Shown: piece by piece, positions 26,641 through 37,607 of the stretch
Layout of the letters: the number at the start of each line of letters is the position of its first letter
Numbering within the stretch: the first letter of the stretch is position 1
From: Qipengyuania nanhaisediminis
GTDB taxonomy: Bacteria; Pseudomonadota; Alphaproteobacteria; Sphingomonadales; Sphingomonadaceae
Length of the DNA stretch: 64,000 nt
Direction of reading: 5' to 3'
Assembly (NCBI RefSeq): GCF_900115585.1
Contig: NZ_FOWZ01000001.1
Span: forward strand, 620,001-684,000
Translations under genes and position numbers: made by a program
Notes under the pieces: model-generated
Seen by the model: only the letters and a program-made list of their open reading frames with translations
Database searches by the model: none
Told to the model about the DNA's origin: nothing

Positions 26641-27405
26641 ATGGCAAAGGCTGAAATGGATGCGGGCGTTTCGCTGGAGGGCCGATCGGCCCTCGTAACG
26701 GGTGCCTCGAGAGGGCTCGGCTTTGCGATTGCCGAGCGTCTGGCGCAGCGAGGAGCGCAGGTCTGGCTGAATGGCAGGGACGCTTCGGCGCTGGAGGAGG
26801 CCCGCGCGGCGATCGCAGGCGATTGCCGGATCCTTCCATTCGACATTTGCGACGACGATGCCACCCGGGCGGCCATCGAGGAAATGGCAGGCGCGGGCGG
26901 GATCGACATACTGGTGAATAATGTCGGCCAGAGAGACCGGCGCGATCTTGATGACGTCGTGCGTGCGGACATGGCCCGAATGCTCGAGGTCAACCTCGTG
27001 GCGCCGTTCGATCTGGCTCGCAGGGCCGCTGCCTATATGACGCGCAAGGGTCGCGGCAGGATCGTGAACATCACGTCCATCGCCGCCCGGATTGCTCGAG
27101 GCGATGTCCTGTATACGGCCAGCAAGGGCGGGCTGGATGCCCTCACGCGTGCCCTCGCTGCAGAGCTCGGGCCTGCAGGTATCACGGTCAACTCGGTCGC
27201 GCCCGGCTATTTCGCCACGGAGGCGAACAGCGAGATGGTCGCCGATGACGAAACGGCCGCCCACCTTTCGCGGCGGACCTCGCTGGGGCGTTGGGGGCAG
27301 CCGGAGGAAATCGCGGGGGCGGTTGCCTTCCTCGCCTCGGACGAGGCGAGTTACATCACCGGGCAGACCCTGGCCGTGGACGGCGGCTACCTCAGCCACT
27401 TCTGA
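26641..27405 (+). CDS. Short-chain dehydrogenase/reductase (FabG-like)
   Basis: A 254-residue classical SDR. Cofactor motif TGASRGLG, structural NNVG, and catalytic Ser (ITSIAA) with Tyr/Lys in YTASKGG are all present. The C-terminus ([17 protein letters not shown]) is of 3-oxoacyl-ACP reductase or sugar-alcohol dehydrogenase type. ATG 26641 is given, but ATG 26656 has a better-spaced AAAGG and could be the real start. Substrate unknown. Confidence 0.87.
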   Translation: MAKAEMDAGVSLEGRSALVTGASRGLGFAIAERLAQRGAQVWLNGRDASALEEARAAIAGDCRILPFDICDDDATRAAIEEMAGAGGIDILVNNVGQRDRRDLDDVVRADMARMLEVNLVAPFDLARRAAAYMTRKGRGRIVNITSIAARIARGDVLYTASKGGLDALTRALAAELGPAGITVNSVAPGYFATEANSEMVADDETAAHLSRRTSLGRWGQPEEIAGAVAFLASDEASYITGQTLAVDGGYLSHF

Positions 27406-27406
27406 C

Positions 27407-27434
27407 TTGCATTCGCGGGCAGAATCGCTATCTC
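27407..27434 (+). promoter_or_regulatory. Candidate rpmI-rplT promoter
   Basis: TTGCAT (27407-27412), a 16-nt spacer and TATCTC (27429-27434) lie directly after the SDR stop. A start about 7 nt later would give an ~85-nt leader before rpmI. Confidence 0.35.
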
Positions 27435-27447
27435 GCGCGCCTTCACC

Positions 27448-27518
27448 GACACGTGATTCATGTGCCGGCCTGGCGACAAGGGCTGCCAGGGCTGGTTCGA
27501 CGTGTCTCTGCAAAGGAG
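27448..27518 (+). promoter_or_regulatory. Structured leader of rpmI, possible L20 autoregulatory element
   Basis: A long-range stem GACACGT (27448-27454) with ACGTGTC (27500-27506) encloses a hairpin CCTGGC (27469-27474)/GCCAGG (27485-27490), ending just before the strong ribosome site AAAGGAGA (27511-27518). A competing hairpin (27451-27463) uses the 5' arm. L20 represses rpmI-rplT through leader RNA in other bacteria; that this is such an element is inferred. Confidence 0.5.
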
Positions 27519-27524
27519 ATGAAA

Positions 27525-27728
27525 ATGCCCAAGCTGAAGACCAAGAGCGGTGTGAAGAAACGCTTCAAGATCACCGCCAACGGCAAGGTCAAGCACGGCG
27601 TCGCTGGCAAGCGTCACCGCCTGATCAGCCACAATGCGAAGTATATCCGCCAGAACCGCGGCACCACTGTCCTGTCGGAAGCCGACACCAAGACGGTGAA
27701 GAAGTGGGCGCCTTACGGCCTCGACTGA
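27525..27728 (+). CDS. rpmI: 50S ribosomal protein L35 (bL35)
   Basis: A 67-residue basic protein matching bL35: [15 protein letters not shown] at the start, then [14 protein letters not shown] and [13 protein letters not shown]. The open frame begins far upstream, but ATG 27525 is preceded by AAAGGAGA at 6 nt and gives the exact family start. It is followed 25 nt later by rplT, as in nearly all bacteria. infC, often upstream, is not here. Confidence 0.97.
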   Translation: MPKLKTKSGVKKRFKITANGKVKHGVAGKRHRLISHNAKYIRQNRGTTVLSEADTKTVKKWAPYGLD

Positions 27729-27753
27729 TCGCGACACTCAAGGAGAATAAGAT

Positions 27754-28113
27754 ATGCCTCGCATTAAACGCGGCGTTACCACGCGCCAGAAGCACAAGCG
27801 GCTCCTAGACCAGGCCAAGGGCTATCGCGGTCGCCGCAAGAATACCATCCGCGTCGCTCGCCAGGCCGTCGAAAAGGCTGGCCAGTACGCTTACCGCGAC
27901 CGCAAGATCAAGAAGCGCAACTTCCGCGCTCTGTGGATCCAGCGTATCAACGCTGCGGTTCGCGCCGAAGGTCTGACCTATTCGCAGTTCATGCACGGCA
28001 CCAAGCTTGCCGGTATCGAGCTCGACCGTAAGGTCATGGCCGATCTCGCCATGAACGAAGCTGCGGCTTTCAAGGCGATCATCGAGCAGGCCAAGAAGGC
28101 TCTTCCGGCCTAA
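27754..28113 (+). CDS. rplT: 50S ribosomal protein L20 (bL20)
   Basis: A 119-residue bL20. It shows the basic N-terminal arm ([16 protein letters not shown]), the [25 protein letters not shown] block and the C-terminal globular domain that also binds mRNA in autoregulation. AAGGAG precedes the ATG. Last gene of rpmI-rplT, followed by a strong terminator; pheST, usually next, is displaced by two regulator genes. Confidence 0.97.
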   Translation: MPRIKRGVTTRQKHKRLLDQAKGYRGRRKNTIRVARQAVEKAGQYAYRDRKIKKRNFRALWIQRINAAVRAEGLTYSQFMHGTKLAGIELDRKVMADLAMNEAAAFKAIIEQAKKALPA

Positions 28114-28144
28114 TCGGCTCGAACCTTCAGGTTTGAACGCAAGC

Positions 28145-28180
28145 AAGGGCGTCTCCTTTTGGGAGGCGCCCTTTCTTTTT
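28145..28180 (+). terminator. Rho-independent terminator after rplT
   Basis: A 12-bp stem (28145-28156 with 28162-28173, one wobble pair) with loop TTTTG is followed by a T-rich tail to 28180. It isolates rpmI-rplT from the downstream regulator pair. Confidence 0.87.
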
Positions 28181-28227
28181 GTGCCGCCGGATTTGCGAAA
28201 TCCCGTCCATCCGATATCTTGGATTGC

Positions 28228-29160
28228 ATGGTCCACGACCAGCAACCCGAAACGGACTTCGACCTGACGGTGCGCTTCTTTCCGCCGCCCGAAGACCTCG
28301 CGGCGTGCCTGACGACGGTCTACCTTCTCGAAACAAGGATCGGTGGCGGGGCCAAGGTGACCGATTACCTGCAGCCCGAATGGGGTAATCTGAGGTTCTT
28401 CTGCGAAAACGCGCCCTACGCGAAGGTGGTGAACCCTGACGCGCCCGAGTCGTCCTTTGTCGACGGCGCACGATTCCAGGCAACCGGCCCCAGTTCCAAG
28501 CCGGTCTATTTCGAGATGGGCGAGACGAGGATGTGGGGCATCGGCCTGAAGCCGCTAGGCTGGGCGAAATTGATAGCCAAGCCCGCCAACGAATCCGCAA
28601 ACATCATCACCGATGGCGAAAAACACCCGACCTTCCGGCATTTGGCGGACTTGTGCGAATTGCTGTGTGAGCCATCGCAGGACGATGAGGAGCAGTTTGC
28701 AAAGCTGGTCCAGGTCTTGCGCGAAAATCTGCAGCCGACGCGTGACGAGACGCGGATCATCGCGATCCATGAAGCCATGGTCGATCCTTACCTCACCTCG
28801 ATCGACGACTTTGCCGACGCGGCAAAGATGCACAAGCGTACGCTGGAGCGGCTTTGCAACCGGCACTTCGGATTTTCGCCGCGGTTCCTGCTGCGCCGAC
28901 AGCGGATGATGCGCAGTCTCGCTGCATTCATGCTGTCAGAAGGGGAGAGCTGGTCGCGGACTATCGACCGGCACTATCACGACCAGCCGCATTTCGTGCG
29001 CGAGTTTCATGAATTCATGGGCATGAGTCCGACCGAATATGCGACCATCGATCATCCCATCCTCAACGCGTTCATGACCGAGCGTCAGCGCATCTGGGGG
29101 TCTCCTGTGCAGACGCTCGACAAGCCGCGGCAGGATCTCGACGGCGGAAGCGCGTCTTGA
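28228..29160 (+). CDS. AraC-family regulator, first of a tandem pair
   Basis: A 310-residue protein. The N-terminal domain (FFPPPEDLAACLTTVY...LQPEWGNLRF) is of unknown ligand. The C-terminal AraC-type DNA-binding region (about 195-285) contains IDDFADAAKMHKRTLERL and the second unit YHDQPHFVREFHEFMGMSPTEYA. It is homologous over its whole length to the next gene, so the pair arose by duplication. ATG 28228 is chosen over upstream in-frame codons that lie within the rplT terminator. It overlaps the next gene by 4 nt. Confidence 0.82.
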   Translation: MVHDQQPETDFDLTVRFFPPPEDLAACLTTVYLLETRIGGGAKVTDYLQPEWGNLRFFCENAPYAKVVNPDAPESSFVDGARFQATGPSSKPVYFEMGETRMWGIGLKPLGWAKLIAKPANESANIITDGEKHPTFRHLADLCELLCEPSQDDEEQFAKLVQVLRENLQPTRDETRIIAIHEAMVDPYLTSIDDFADAAKMHKRTLERLCNRHFGFSPRFLLRRQRMMRSLAAFMLSEGESWSRTIDRHYHDQPHFVREFHEFMGMSPTEYATIDHPILNAFMTERQRIWGSPVQTLDKPRQDLDGGSAS

Positions 29161-30062
29161 CCGACACTGCGCGCGGCGCGCTGGCCGTCGAACTCGAATT
29201 CTTCCTGCCTCCCGAGCAGCTGAGGCCTTTCATTACGACCGTATACCGGTTCGATGTGGTCGAGCCTGAGCTTGGCAGCGCGGCGGAGCCGATCCGGGAT
29301 TGGCTGCACCCGGAGTGGTTCAATCTTCGCATCGTGCTGGAAGGGGAGCTGTCTGCCAGTATCGGGCCAGGCACCCCCGTGAACGTGCCACGCCTCGTGA
29401 TGACCGGCCCGACGAGCCATGCTGCCGAATTCGTCGCTCCACCATGCCACACCTGGGGTGTGGGCATACTCCCCGCCGGCTGGGCAAGGCTCTCCGGCAA
29501 AAGTGCCGCCGAATATGCGGACCGAATGTGCGATGTCGAAGCCGATTCAGATTTGCAGCAATTGACGCCGCTCACACAGATATCCCGCAGCAACAGCACC
29601 CTCGCGCAGAAAGATGCGATTTTCACGCTCTTCGGCAAGCTGCTGGCCAAGCCCAGCAAGCGTGAAGCGGAAATTGTCGAGGCCCAGCGCGCCCTCCTCG
29701 ACCCCGGTTGCGCAACTGTCGCCCACCTCGCCGAAAAACTCGCGATGACGACCCGCACGCTGGAGCGGTTCGCCCTGGATGTGTTCGGCTTTCCGCCACA
29801 GCTCCTGATCCGACACCAACGCTTCCTGCGTAGCCTTGCGCAGTTCATGCTTGACCCGTCGATGCGCTGGATCGAGACGCTCGACCCGCAATATTACGAC
29901 CAGGCCCAGTTCACCCGCGACTTCAAGCGATTCATGGGAATGGGGCCGCGCGAATATGCGAGATTGCCCCACCCCGTTCTCGGTGCGGCCGCCAAGGCGC
30001 GCCAGGCGGTGGCGGGGGAAGCGGTGCAGGTGCTTCACAGGCCGGCAAGACCCGCAAGCTGA
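29157..30062 (+). CDS. AraC-family regulator, second of a tandem pair
   Basis: A 301-residue paralogue of the preceding regulator: FFLPPEQLRPFITTVY...LHPEWFNLRI in the N-terminal domain, then VAHLAEKLAMTTRTLERFA and YYDQAQFTRDFKRFMGMGPREYA in the DNA-binding part. The start is TTG 29157, overlapping the previous stop (TTGA), so the two proteins are made together and may heterodimerise. Ligand and targets are unknown. Confidence 0.82.
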   Translation: MTDTARGALAVELEFFLPPEQLRPFITTVYRFDVVEPELGSAAEPIRDWLHPEWFNLRIVLEGELSASIGPGTPVNVPRLVMTGPTSHAAEFVAPPCHTWGVGILPAGWARLSGKSAAEYADRMCDVEADSDLQQLTPLTQISRSNSTLAQKDAIFTLFGKLLAKPSKREAEIVEAQRALLDPGCATVAHLAEKLAMTTRTLERFALDVFGFPPQLLIRHQRFLRSLAQFMLDPSMRWIETLDPQYYDQAQFTRDFKRFMGMGPREYARLPHPVLGAAAKARQAVAGEAVQVLHRPARPAS

Positions 30063-30115
30063 CAGCGAAGTCGAGTTTTGGCGACGCACCTAGCCCTCGA
30101 CCCCGAAACTGGGCT

Positions 30116-30144
30116 TTAGCATTTCGGCCTATGCCGCTAGAGGC
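30116..30144 (+). promoter_or_regulatory. Candidate pheST promoter
   Basis: TTTAGC (30116-30121), a 17-nt spacer and TAGAGG (30139-30144) lie 29 nt before pheS. The -10 hexamer and spacing are the same as in the petA candidate at 2808. Confidence 0.35.
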
Positions 30145-30172
30145 AGCCCCCTACAGGATTCCCGAGGAATAG

Positions 30173-31273
30173 ATGACCGATCTGGCTACAATGCGTGAGA
30201 GCGCGCTGACGCGTATCGAAGAAGCACAGGATGCCGCCGCCCTGGAGAGCTTGCGCGTCGAACTGCTTGGTAAGCAGGGTTCGATTTCCGGACTGATGAA
30301 GACGCTGGGCAAGATGAGCCCTGAAGAGCGCCAGAGTGAAGCGCCGAAGATCCAGGGCCTGCGCAGCGATGTCGCCGATGCGATCGCCGCCAAGAAGGAT
30401 GCGCTCGATGCAGCCGAACTGGAACGCCGGCTCGCATCCGAAACGCTCGACCTTACCCTGCCCGAACCGCAATCGCCAAAGGGAAGCGTCCACCCCGTCA
30501 GCCAGGTAATGGACGAGCTGGCGGAGATTTTCGCCGACCTCGGTTTCTCGGTCGCCACCGGTCCCGAAATCGAAGACGACTGGCACAACTTCACCGCGCT
30601 CAACATGGCTGAAACGCACCCTGCGCGCGCCATGCATGACACCTTCTATTTCCCCGATGTGGACAGCGAGGGGCGCCGCATGCTGCTGCGTACGCACACC
30701 TCGCCGGTGCAGATCCGCTCGATGGTCAAGCAGGGCGCGCCGATCCGCATCATCGCGCCGGGCCGCGTCTATCGCTCCGACAGCGACGCCACCCACACGC
30801 CGATGTTCCACCAGGTCGAAGGCCTCGTCATCGACAAGGATATCAATCTCGGCCACCTCAAGTGGACGCTGGAAACCTTCCTCAAGGCGTTCTTCGAGCG
30901 CGACGATATCGTGTTGCGCCTGCGCCCCTCCTATTTCCCGTTCACCGAACCTTCGGTCGAGGTCGATGTGGGCTGGCAGGACGTGAACGGGCGCCGCGTG
31001 CTTGGCGGGGACGGCGATGCGCCGGGTCACGGCTGGATGGAATTGCTCGGCAGCGGCATGGTCAACCGCCGCGTGATCGAATTCGCCGGGCTGGATCCTG
31101 ACGAATGGCAGGGTTTCGCATTCGGCGTCGGCGTCGACCGCCTCGCGATGCTCAAATACGGGATGGATGATTTGCGCGCCTTCTTCGACGGCGACCAGCG
31201 CTGGCTCGATCATTACGGCTTCTCGCCCTTCGACCAGCCGACCCTCTCCGCAGGCGTGGGAGCAAGCGCATGA
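30173..31273 (+). CDS. pheS: Phenylalanyl-tRNA synthetase alpha subunit
   Basis: A 366-residue catalytic subunit that charges tRNA-Phe. The N-terminal coiled-coil (about residues 1-90) binds tRNA. The class II core shows [14 protein letters not shown], motif 2 around [20 protein letters not shown], and motif 3 [14 protein letters not shown]. It overlaps pheT by 4 nt. Length is slightly above E. coli PheS because of a short C-terminal tail. Confidence 0.96.
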   Translation: MTDLATMRESALTRIEEAQDAAALESLRVELLGKQGSISGLMKTLGKMSPEERQSEAPKIQGLRSDVADAIAAKKDALDAAELERRLASETLDLTLPEPQSPKGSVHPVSQVMDELAEIFADLGFSVATGPEIEDDWHNFTALNMAETHPARAMHDTFYFPDVDSEGRRMLLRTHTSPVQIRSMVKQGAPIRIIAPGRVYRSDSDATHTPMFHQVEGLVIDKDINLGHLKWTLETFLKAFFERDDIVLRLRPSYFPFTEPSVEVDVGWQDVNGRRVLGGDGDAPGHGWMELLGSGMVNRRVIEFAGLDPDEWQGFAFGVGVDRLAMLKYGMDDLRAFFDGDQRWLDHYGFSPFDQPTLSAGVGASA

Positions 31274-33663
31274 AGTTCTCGCTCGAATGGCTGAAGTACT
31301 TCCTCGATACCGACGCGGGCGTCGCGGACATCGCTGCTGCACTCAACCGTATCGGCCATGAGGTCGAGGGGATCGAGGACCCGGCAGAAAAGCTGGAAGG
31401 CTTTCGTGTCGCCAAGGTGCTGACCGCAGCCAAGCATCCCGATGCCGACAAGCTGCAGGTGCTGACTGTCGATACCGGTGAGGGCGATCCGCTGCAGGTC
31501 GTGTGCGGTGCGCCCAATGCGCGGGCCGGCATGAAGGGCGTGCTCGGTCTGCCCGGTGCGGTTGTCCCGGCGAACGGCATGGAATTGCGCAGGAGCGCGA
31601 TCCGCGGAGTCGAATCGAACGGAATGATGTGTTCGGTTCGCGAACTAGAATTGGGCGAAGAGCACGACGGGATCATCGAGCTTCCCGAAGACGCACCGGT
31701 CGGCCAGACCTTCGCCGAGTATCACGATGCTTCGCCCATTTTCGATGTGGCCATTACCCCGAACCGCCCCGACTGCATGGGCGTCGAAGGCATCGCGCGC
31801 GATCTTGCGGCGGCCGGTCTCGGCACCTTCAAGCCGGTCGAAGCCTCGGCTATCGAGACGTCAGGCCCATGCCCGATCGAGATCCGCACCGACGATCCGG
31901 AAGGATGCCCGGCGTTCTATGGCCGCGTCGTACGCGGGGTCGACAACACCAAGCCTTCGCCCGAGTGGATGCAGCGCCGCCTGATTGCGGCAGGCCAGCG
32001 CCCGATCTCGGCACTGGTCGACGCGACCAATTACCTGATGCTCGCTTTCGGTCGCCCGGCGCACGTTTATGACCTGGCCAAGCTGTCGGGCGCTGTCGTG
32101 GCGCGCCGCGCCAGGAACGGCGAAACGGTCGAGGCGCTGAACGAGAAGACCTACACGCTCGACGACACGATGACCGTGATCGCCGACGACAACGGCGTGC
32201 ACGATATCGCCGGCATCATGGGCGGCGAGCATTCGGGCGCGACGCAGGGCACCACCGACGTCCTGCTCGAGATCGCATACTTCAATCCGGAGCGCATCGG
32301 CGTGACGGGGCGCAAGCTCGGCCTTGCCTCCGACGCGCGCACACGTTTCGAGCGCGGTGTCGATCCGGAATATCTCGACGATGGCCTCGCCATCCTCACC
32401 AGCCTGATCACCAAGACCTGCGGTGGTGAGCCGACCGAAGTGGTGCGCGCAGGCACTCCGCCGACCGAAGCGCTGAAGATCGAGTTCGACCCCGACCTGA
32501 CCGAGCGTCTCGGCGGCCTTGCAGTCCCCCAGGACGAGCAGCGCGCCATCCTGACTTCGCTGGATTTCGAAGTGAGTGATGACTGGACGGTCACATGCCC
32601 GCCGCGCCGCCACGATATCGAAGGCCCGGCCGACTTGGTCGAGGAAGTGGTCCGCATCCACGGTATCGACGAGGTGGAAAGCACCCCACTTCCGCGCCGT
32701 CCCGGTGTCGCATTGCCGACGGCAACCCCGCTCCAGCAGGCGGAGCGCAAGCTGCGCCGTGCCGCGGCCGCACGCGGTCTCAACGAAGCGATCACATGGT
32801 CCTTCCTGCCGACCGCCGAAGCGGAGCATTTCGCGGACGGTGCCCAGCTGTGGGTTCTGGACAATCCGATCAGCGAGGACATGAAGGCCATGCGCCCCTC
32901 GCTCATCCCGGGCCTGCTTTCTGCAGCCAAGCGCAATGCCGATCGCGGGTCCGACGGCGCGCGCCTGTTCGAAATCGGGCGACGCTATTTCCGCGGGGCA
33001 AATGGCGCGAGTGACGAAAAGCCGACGCTCGGCGTCGTGCTTTCCGGAGAGAAGACCGCGCGCGGCTGGTCCAATGGCAAGGGCGCCAAGTTCGATGCCT
33101 ATGACGCCAAGGCAGAAGCCGTTGCGCTGCTAGAATCAGCCGGTGCCCCGGTCGGCAACCTGATGGTGATGGGCGAGGCTGGCGAGCAGTTCCACCCCGG
33201 CCAGTCCGCCACCTTGCGTCTCGGCCCGAAGAACGTGCTCGCCCGCTTCGGTGCGCTGCATCCCAACACGCTCAAGGCTTTCGACATTGATGGTCCGGTC
33301 GTGGCAGTCGAGATATTCCTCGACGCGATCCCGGCGAAGAAAGGCGGGGGCGGATTTGCGCGCGCGACCTATGCGCCACCGGCCTTGCAGGACGTGACCC
33401 GCGACTTCGCGTTCCTCGTCCCGGCGGAGCTGCCTGCAGGCGACCTCGTTAAAGCAGTGCGCGGAGCGGACAAGAAAGCGATAGTCGACGCTCGCGTTTT
33501 CGATGTCTTTGCCGGCCAGGGAGTGCCCGAAGGCCACAAGTCGGTCGCGGTTGAAGTCGTGCTGCGCCCCGGCGAGAAGACTTTTACCGACGAAGAGATC
33601 AAGGCGATCTCGGACAAGATCGTCGCAAATGCGGCCAAGCAGGGTGCGGAGCTGCGCGGATGA
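31270..33663 (+). CDS. pheT: Phenylalanyl-tRNA synthetase beta subunit
   Basis: A 797-residue subunit. In order: an N-terminal EMAP/OB tRNA-binding domain (about 40-150, [18 protein letters not shown]), B3/B4 editing domain that hydrolyses Tyr-tRNA-Phe (about 200-380), B5 domain (about 400-475), the catalytic-like core, and a C-terminal ferredoxin-like anticodon-binding domain (about 700-797). All domains are present and the length is typical. Overlaps pheS and the downstream SDR by 4 nt each. Confidence 0.96.
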   Translation: MKFSLEWLKYFLDTDAGVADIAAALNRIGHEVEGIEDPAEKLEGFRVAKVLTAAKHPDADKLQVLTVDTGEGDPLQVVCGAPNARAGMKGVLGLPGAVVPANGMELRRSAIRGVESNGMMCSVRELELGEEHDGIIELPEDAPVGQTFAEYHDASPIFDVAITPNRPDCMGVEGIARDLAAAGLGTFKPVEASAIETSGPCPIEIRTDDPEGCPAFYGRVVRGVDNTKPSPEWMQRRLIAAGQRPISALVDATNYLMLAFGRPAHVYDLAKLSGAVVARRARNGETVEALNEKTYTLDDTMTVIADDNGVHDIAGIMGGEHSGATQGTTDVLLEIAYFNPERIGVTGRKLGLASDARTRFERGVDPEYLDDGLAILTSLITKTCGGEPTEVVRAGTPPTEALKIEFDPDLTERLGGLAVPQDEQRAILTSLDFEVSDDWTVTCPPRRHDIEGPADLVEEVVRIHGIDEVESTPLPRRPGVALPTATPLQQAERKLRRAAAARGLNEAITWSFLPTAEAEHFADGAQLWVLDNPISEDMKAMRPSLIPGLLSAAKRNADRGSDGARLFEIGRRYFRGANGASDEKPTLGVVLSGEKTARGWSNGKGAKFDAYDAKAEAVALLESAGAPVGNLMVMGEAGEQFHPGQSATLRLGPKNVLARFGALHPNTLKAFDIDGPVVAVEIFLDAIPAKKGGGGFARATYAPPALQDVTRDFAFLVPAELPAGDLVKAVRGADKKAIVDARVFDVFAGQGVPEGHKSVAVEVVLRPGEKTFTDEEIKAISDKIVANAAKQGAELRG

Positions 33664-34412
33664 AGACTGCCCTCGTCACTGGCGCAACTTCGGGGATCGG
33701 CGAGGCGACGGTTCGCGCATTGGTTGCGAGCGGCTGGCGCTGTGTGGCGACGGGGCGGCGCAAGGAACGGCTGGACGCACTGGTCGCGGATCTGGGTGCG
33801 GATAAGGTCCATGCGGCCAGCTTCGACGTCCGCGACGAAGCGGCGCGCGATGAGGCGCTCTCCAATCTTCCCGAAGCGTTTGCGGCTATCGACCTGCTGG
33901 TGAACAACGCCGGCCTGGCGCTTGGCACGGCTCCTGCGCAGGAGGCCGATCTCGACCAGTGGAAGACGATGATCGAGACCAATGTCACGGCCCTGGCTTC
34001 GATCACGCACAAGCTTTTGCCTGCGCTGATCGAGCGCAAGGGCGCGATCATCAATATCTCGAGCGTGGCGGCCAATTATCCCTATCCGGGCGGCAATGCT
34101 TATGGCGGGACCAAGGCCTTCGTGCGCCAGTTCAGCCTTGGCCTGCGGGCCGACCTGCATGGCACGGGCGTGCGCGTGTGCTCGATCGAGCCGGGCATGG
34201 TGGAAACCGAATTCACGCTCGTGCGCACGGGCGGCAACGAGGAAGCGCACGAAACGCTTTATGGCGGCGCCGATCCCATGACCGCAGGCGATATCGCCGA
34301 AACCGTGCGCTGGGTCGCCGAGCTGCCGCCGCATCTCAACATCAATACGCTCGAATTGATGCCGGTCAGCCAGAGTTTCGGCGGCTTCCGGGTCGCCCGC
34401 GGCGAGGGCTGA
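33660..34412 (+). CDS. YdfG-like NADP-dependent short-chain dehydrogenase
   Basis: A 250-residue SDR with TGATSGIG, NNAGLALG, catalytic Ser (ISSVAA) and YGGTK. The C-terminal block LPPHLNINTLELMPVSQSFGGF is distinctive of the YdfG group, which oxidises serine and other 3-hydroxy acids or reduces malonic semialdehyde. Its ATG overlaps the pheT stop by 4 nt, so it is translationally coupled to a tRNA synthetase, an odd pairing. Confidence 0.88.
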   Translation: MKTALVTGATSGIGEATVRALVASGWRCVATGRRKERLDALVADLGADKVHAASFDVRDEAARDEALSNLPEAFAAIDLLVNNAGLALGTAPAQEADLDQWKTMIETNVTALASITHKLLPALIERKGAIINISSVAANYPYPGGNAYGGTKAFVRQFSLGLRADLHGTGVRVCSIEPGMVETEFTLVRTGGNEEAHETLYGGADPMTAGDIAETVRWVAELPPHLNINTLELMPVSQSFGGFRVARGEG

Positions 34413-34421
34413 CGCCCCCGC

Positions 34422-35033
34422 TCAATTGCCCCAGCCGTCGCTTGTGCCAGCTCCGCTGTCACCCCAGTCGCTGCCGTAATTCTGTTCGAAATCGAGCTGC
34501 TGCTCGTATTTGGCCATATCCGACGCGGCCTTGTTCGCCTGTTCGAACTGGGCACGCATTTGCGGGTTCATTTCCATTGCTGCCTGCGCGTTCGGGTTGC
34601 CGAGCGTCATGTCGAACGGGCGGCCCTCGATCGCCGCGACCACGTGTTCACGCGCGACGACGTGCATCAGATTCATTGCGTAATTCGCCATCGGGTCCTT
34701 CGCCACGGCTTCGTCGAGCCGCTCCTTCACCCCTTCCGGGATCGCGATCTCGGTGGCGACGCGCGAGCCGGTGCCATCGGGCGTGACGGTGGTGACGAAG
34801 TGCATCATTTCGCGTCCGCCTTCGCCCAGCAGGGTCGTGACCACCGTATCGGGAGCGGGCTGGGTGACGCGGCTGCGCTTGATCTGCTTGCCGAGCACAT
34901 GTGTTGGAAGGTGCGCACTCTTGATAGCATGCGTCACCTGTTCAGGCGTTTTCTCGTAATATTCGCCGGAATTCCCGCAAGACGCCAAGAAAATAGCGCC
35001 AAATATAGTCATTATGCTGCGTAATATAGACAT
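34422..35033 (-). CDS. Hypothetical lipoprotein
   Basis: A 203-residue lipoprotein of unknown function. The signal peptide ends in lipobox LASC (Cys about 19). The mature region contains a possible ligand-binding or START-like domain (HFVTTVTPDGTGSRVATEIAIPEG), then a helical stretch, and ends in a Gly/Asp/Trp-rich tail (GSDWGDSGAGTSDGWGN). ATG at complement 35031-35033 has a GGGGGG run just upstream. Convergent with the SDR. Confidence 0.68.
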   Translation of the reverse strand: MSILRSIMTIFGAIFLASCGNSGEYYEKTPEQVTHAIKSAHLPTHVLGKQIKRSRVTQPAPDTVVTTLLGEGGREMMHFVTTVTPDGTGSRVATEIAIPEGVKERLDEAVAKDPMANYAMNLMHVVAREHVVAAIEGRPFDMTLGNPNAQAAMEMNPQMRAQFEQANKAASDMAKYEQQLDFEQNYGSDWGDSGAGTSDGWGN

Positions 35034-35155
35034 GATGCCCCCCAATTCGTCGCCTCAACCTAAATAGCGAGTGTTTCCATTCGCTTAAGGCGACAAGCCC
35101 TGTCCAACACGCTTAGCGGTGGACGCGGGGGCGCTGTCGGTCTAGCGCGCGGCGC

Positions 35156-36700
<1,545 letters not shown>

Positions 36701-36737
36701 GCTTGCGAGCGGCGCTGCTTCGCGGCATGGGAACGCC

Positions 36738-37607
36738 ATGACGCTTACCGGCCCGACTTCCCAAACCTTCATTTCCCAACGCCTGCGCCTCAATTACCTC
36801 GATTGGGGCAACCGCGGAAAGCCGCCTCTCGTGCTGGTTCATGGTGGGCGCGACCATGCGCGCAGCTGGGACTGGGTGGCCGAAGAATTGCGCGACGACT
36901 GGCACGTCGTGGCGATGGATCACCGCGGCCACGGCGACAGCGACTGGGTTTCGGACGGCAATTACCACGTCAACGACATGGTCTATGACCTTGCGCAGCT
37001 GGTCCATCAGCTCGGCGTCGGCCCGGTCACGATCGTCAGCCACTCGATGGGCGGCAACGTCTCGCTGCGCTACGCGGGCACATTCCCCGAAATGGTGACC
37101 AAGATCGTCGCGATCGAGGGCCTCGGTCCCAGCCCCAAGCGGCAGGCCGAGATGCGGGAGGACCCATATCCCGTGCGCTTGAAGGAATGGATCGAGAAAA
37201 AGCGCGGAGCTTCGGGACGGATGCCGCGTAAGTACGACAGCATCGAATCCGCTTTCGCGCGAATGATCGAGGAAAACAGCTACCTGACGGAAGAACAGGC
37301 GCGGCATCTCACCATCCATGGTGTGAACCGCAACGAGGACGGAACCTACAGCTGGAAATTCGATCCGCATCTCAACGTCTGGGCGGTCGAGGACATCGCC
37401 GATGAGTTCCTGCACCAGACATGGTCTGCGATCACTGCGCCCACCCTCCTGCTTTACGGGGCGGACAGCTGGGCCTCCAATCCCGAAGGCGACGGCAGGC
37501 TCGATCATTTCGACAATGCCAAGGTGATCGAGTTCGAAAATGCCGGACACTGGCTCCATCACGACCAGTTCGACCGGTTCATAAAGACGATCAGGGATTT
37601 TCTCTGA
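36738..37607 (+). CDS. Alpha/beta-fold hydrolase
   Basis: A 289-residue hydrolase. The oxyanion region is VLVHGGRDHARSWD, the nucleophile elbow SHSMGG, and the catalytic His is in GHWLHHDQ near the C-terminus, with DHRGHGDS preceding. No signal peptide, so it is cytosolic. The substrate is unknown (esterase, epoxide hydrolase or C-C hydrolase are all possible). It overlaps the next gene by 1 nt (TGATG). Confidence 0.85.
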   Translation: MTLTGPTSQTFISQRLRLNYLDWGNRGKPPLVLVHGGRDHARSWDWVAEELRDDWHVVAMDHRGHGDSDWVSDGNYHVNDMVYDLAQLVHQLGVGPVTIVSHSMGGNVSLRYAGTFPEMVTKIVAIEGLGPSPKRQAEMREDPYPVRLKEWIEKKRGASGRMPRKYDSIESAFARMIEENSYLTEEQARHLTIHGVNRNEDGTYSWKFDPHLNVWAVEDIADEFLHQTWSAITAPTLLLYGADSWASNPEGDGRLDHFDNAKVIEFENAGHWLHHDQFDRFIKTIRDFL

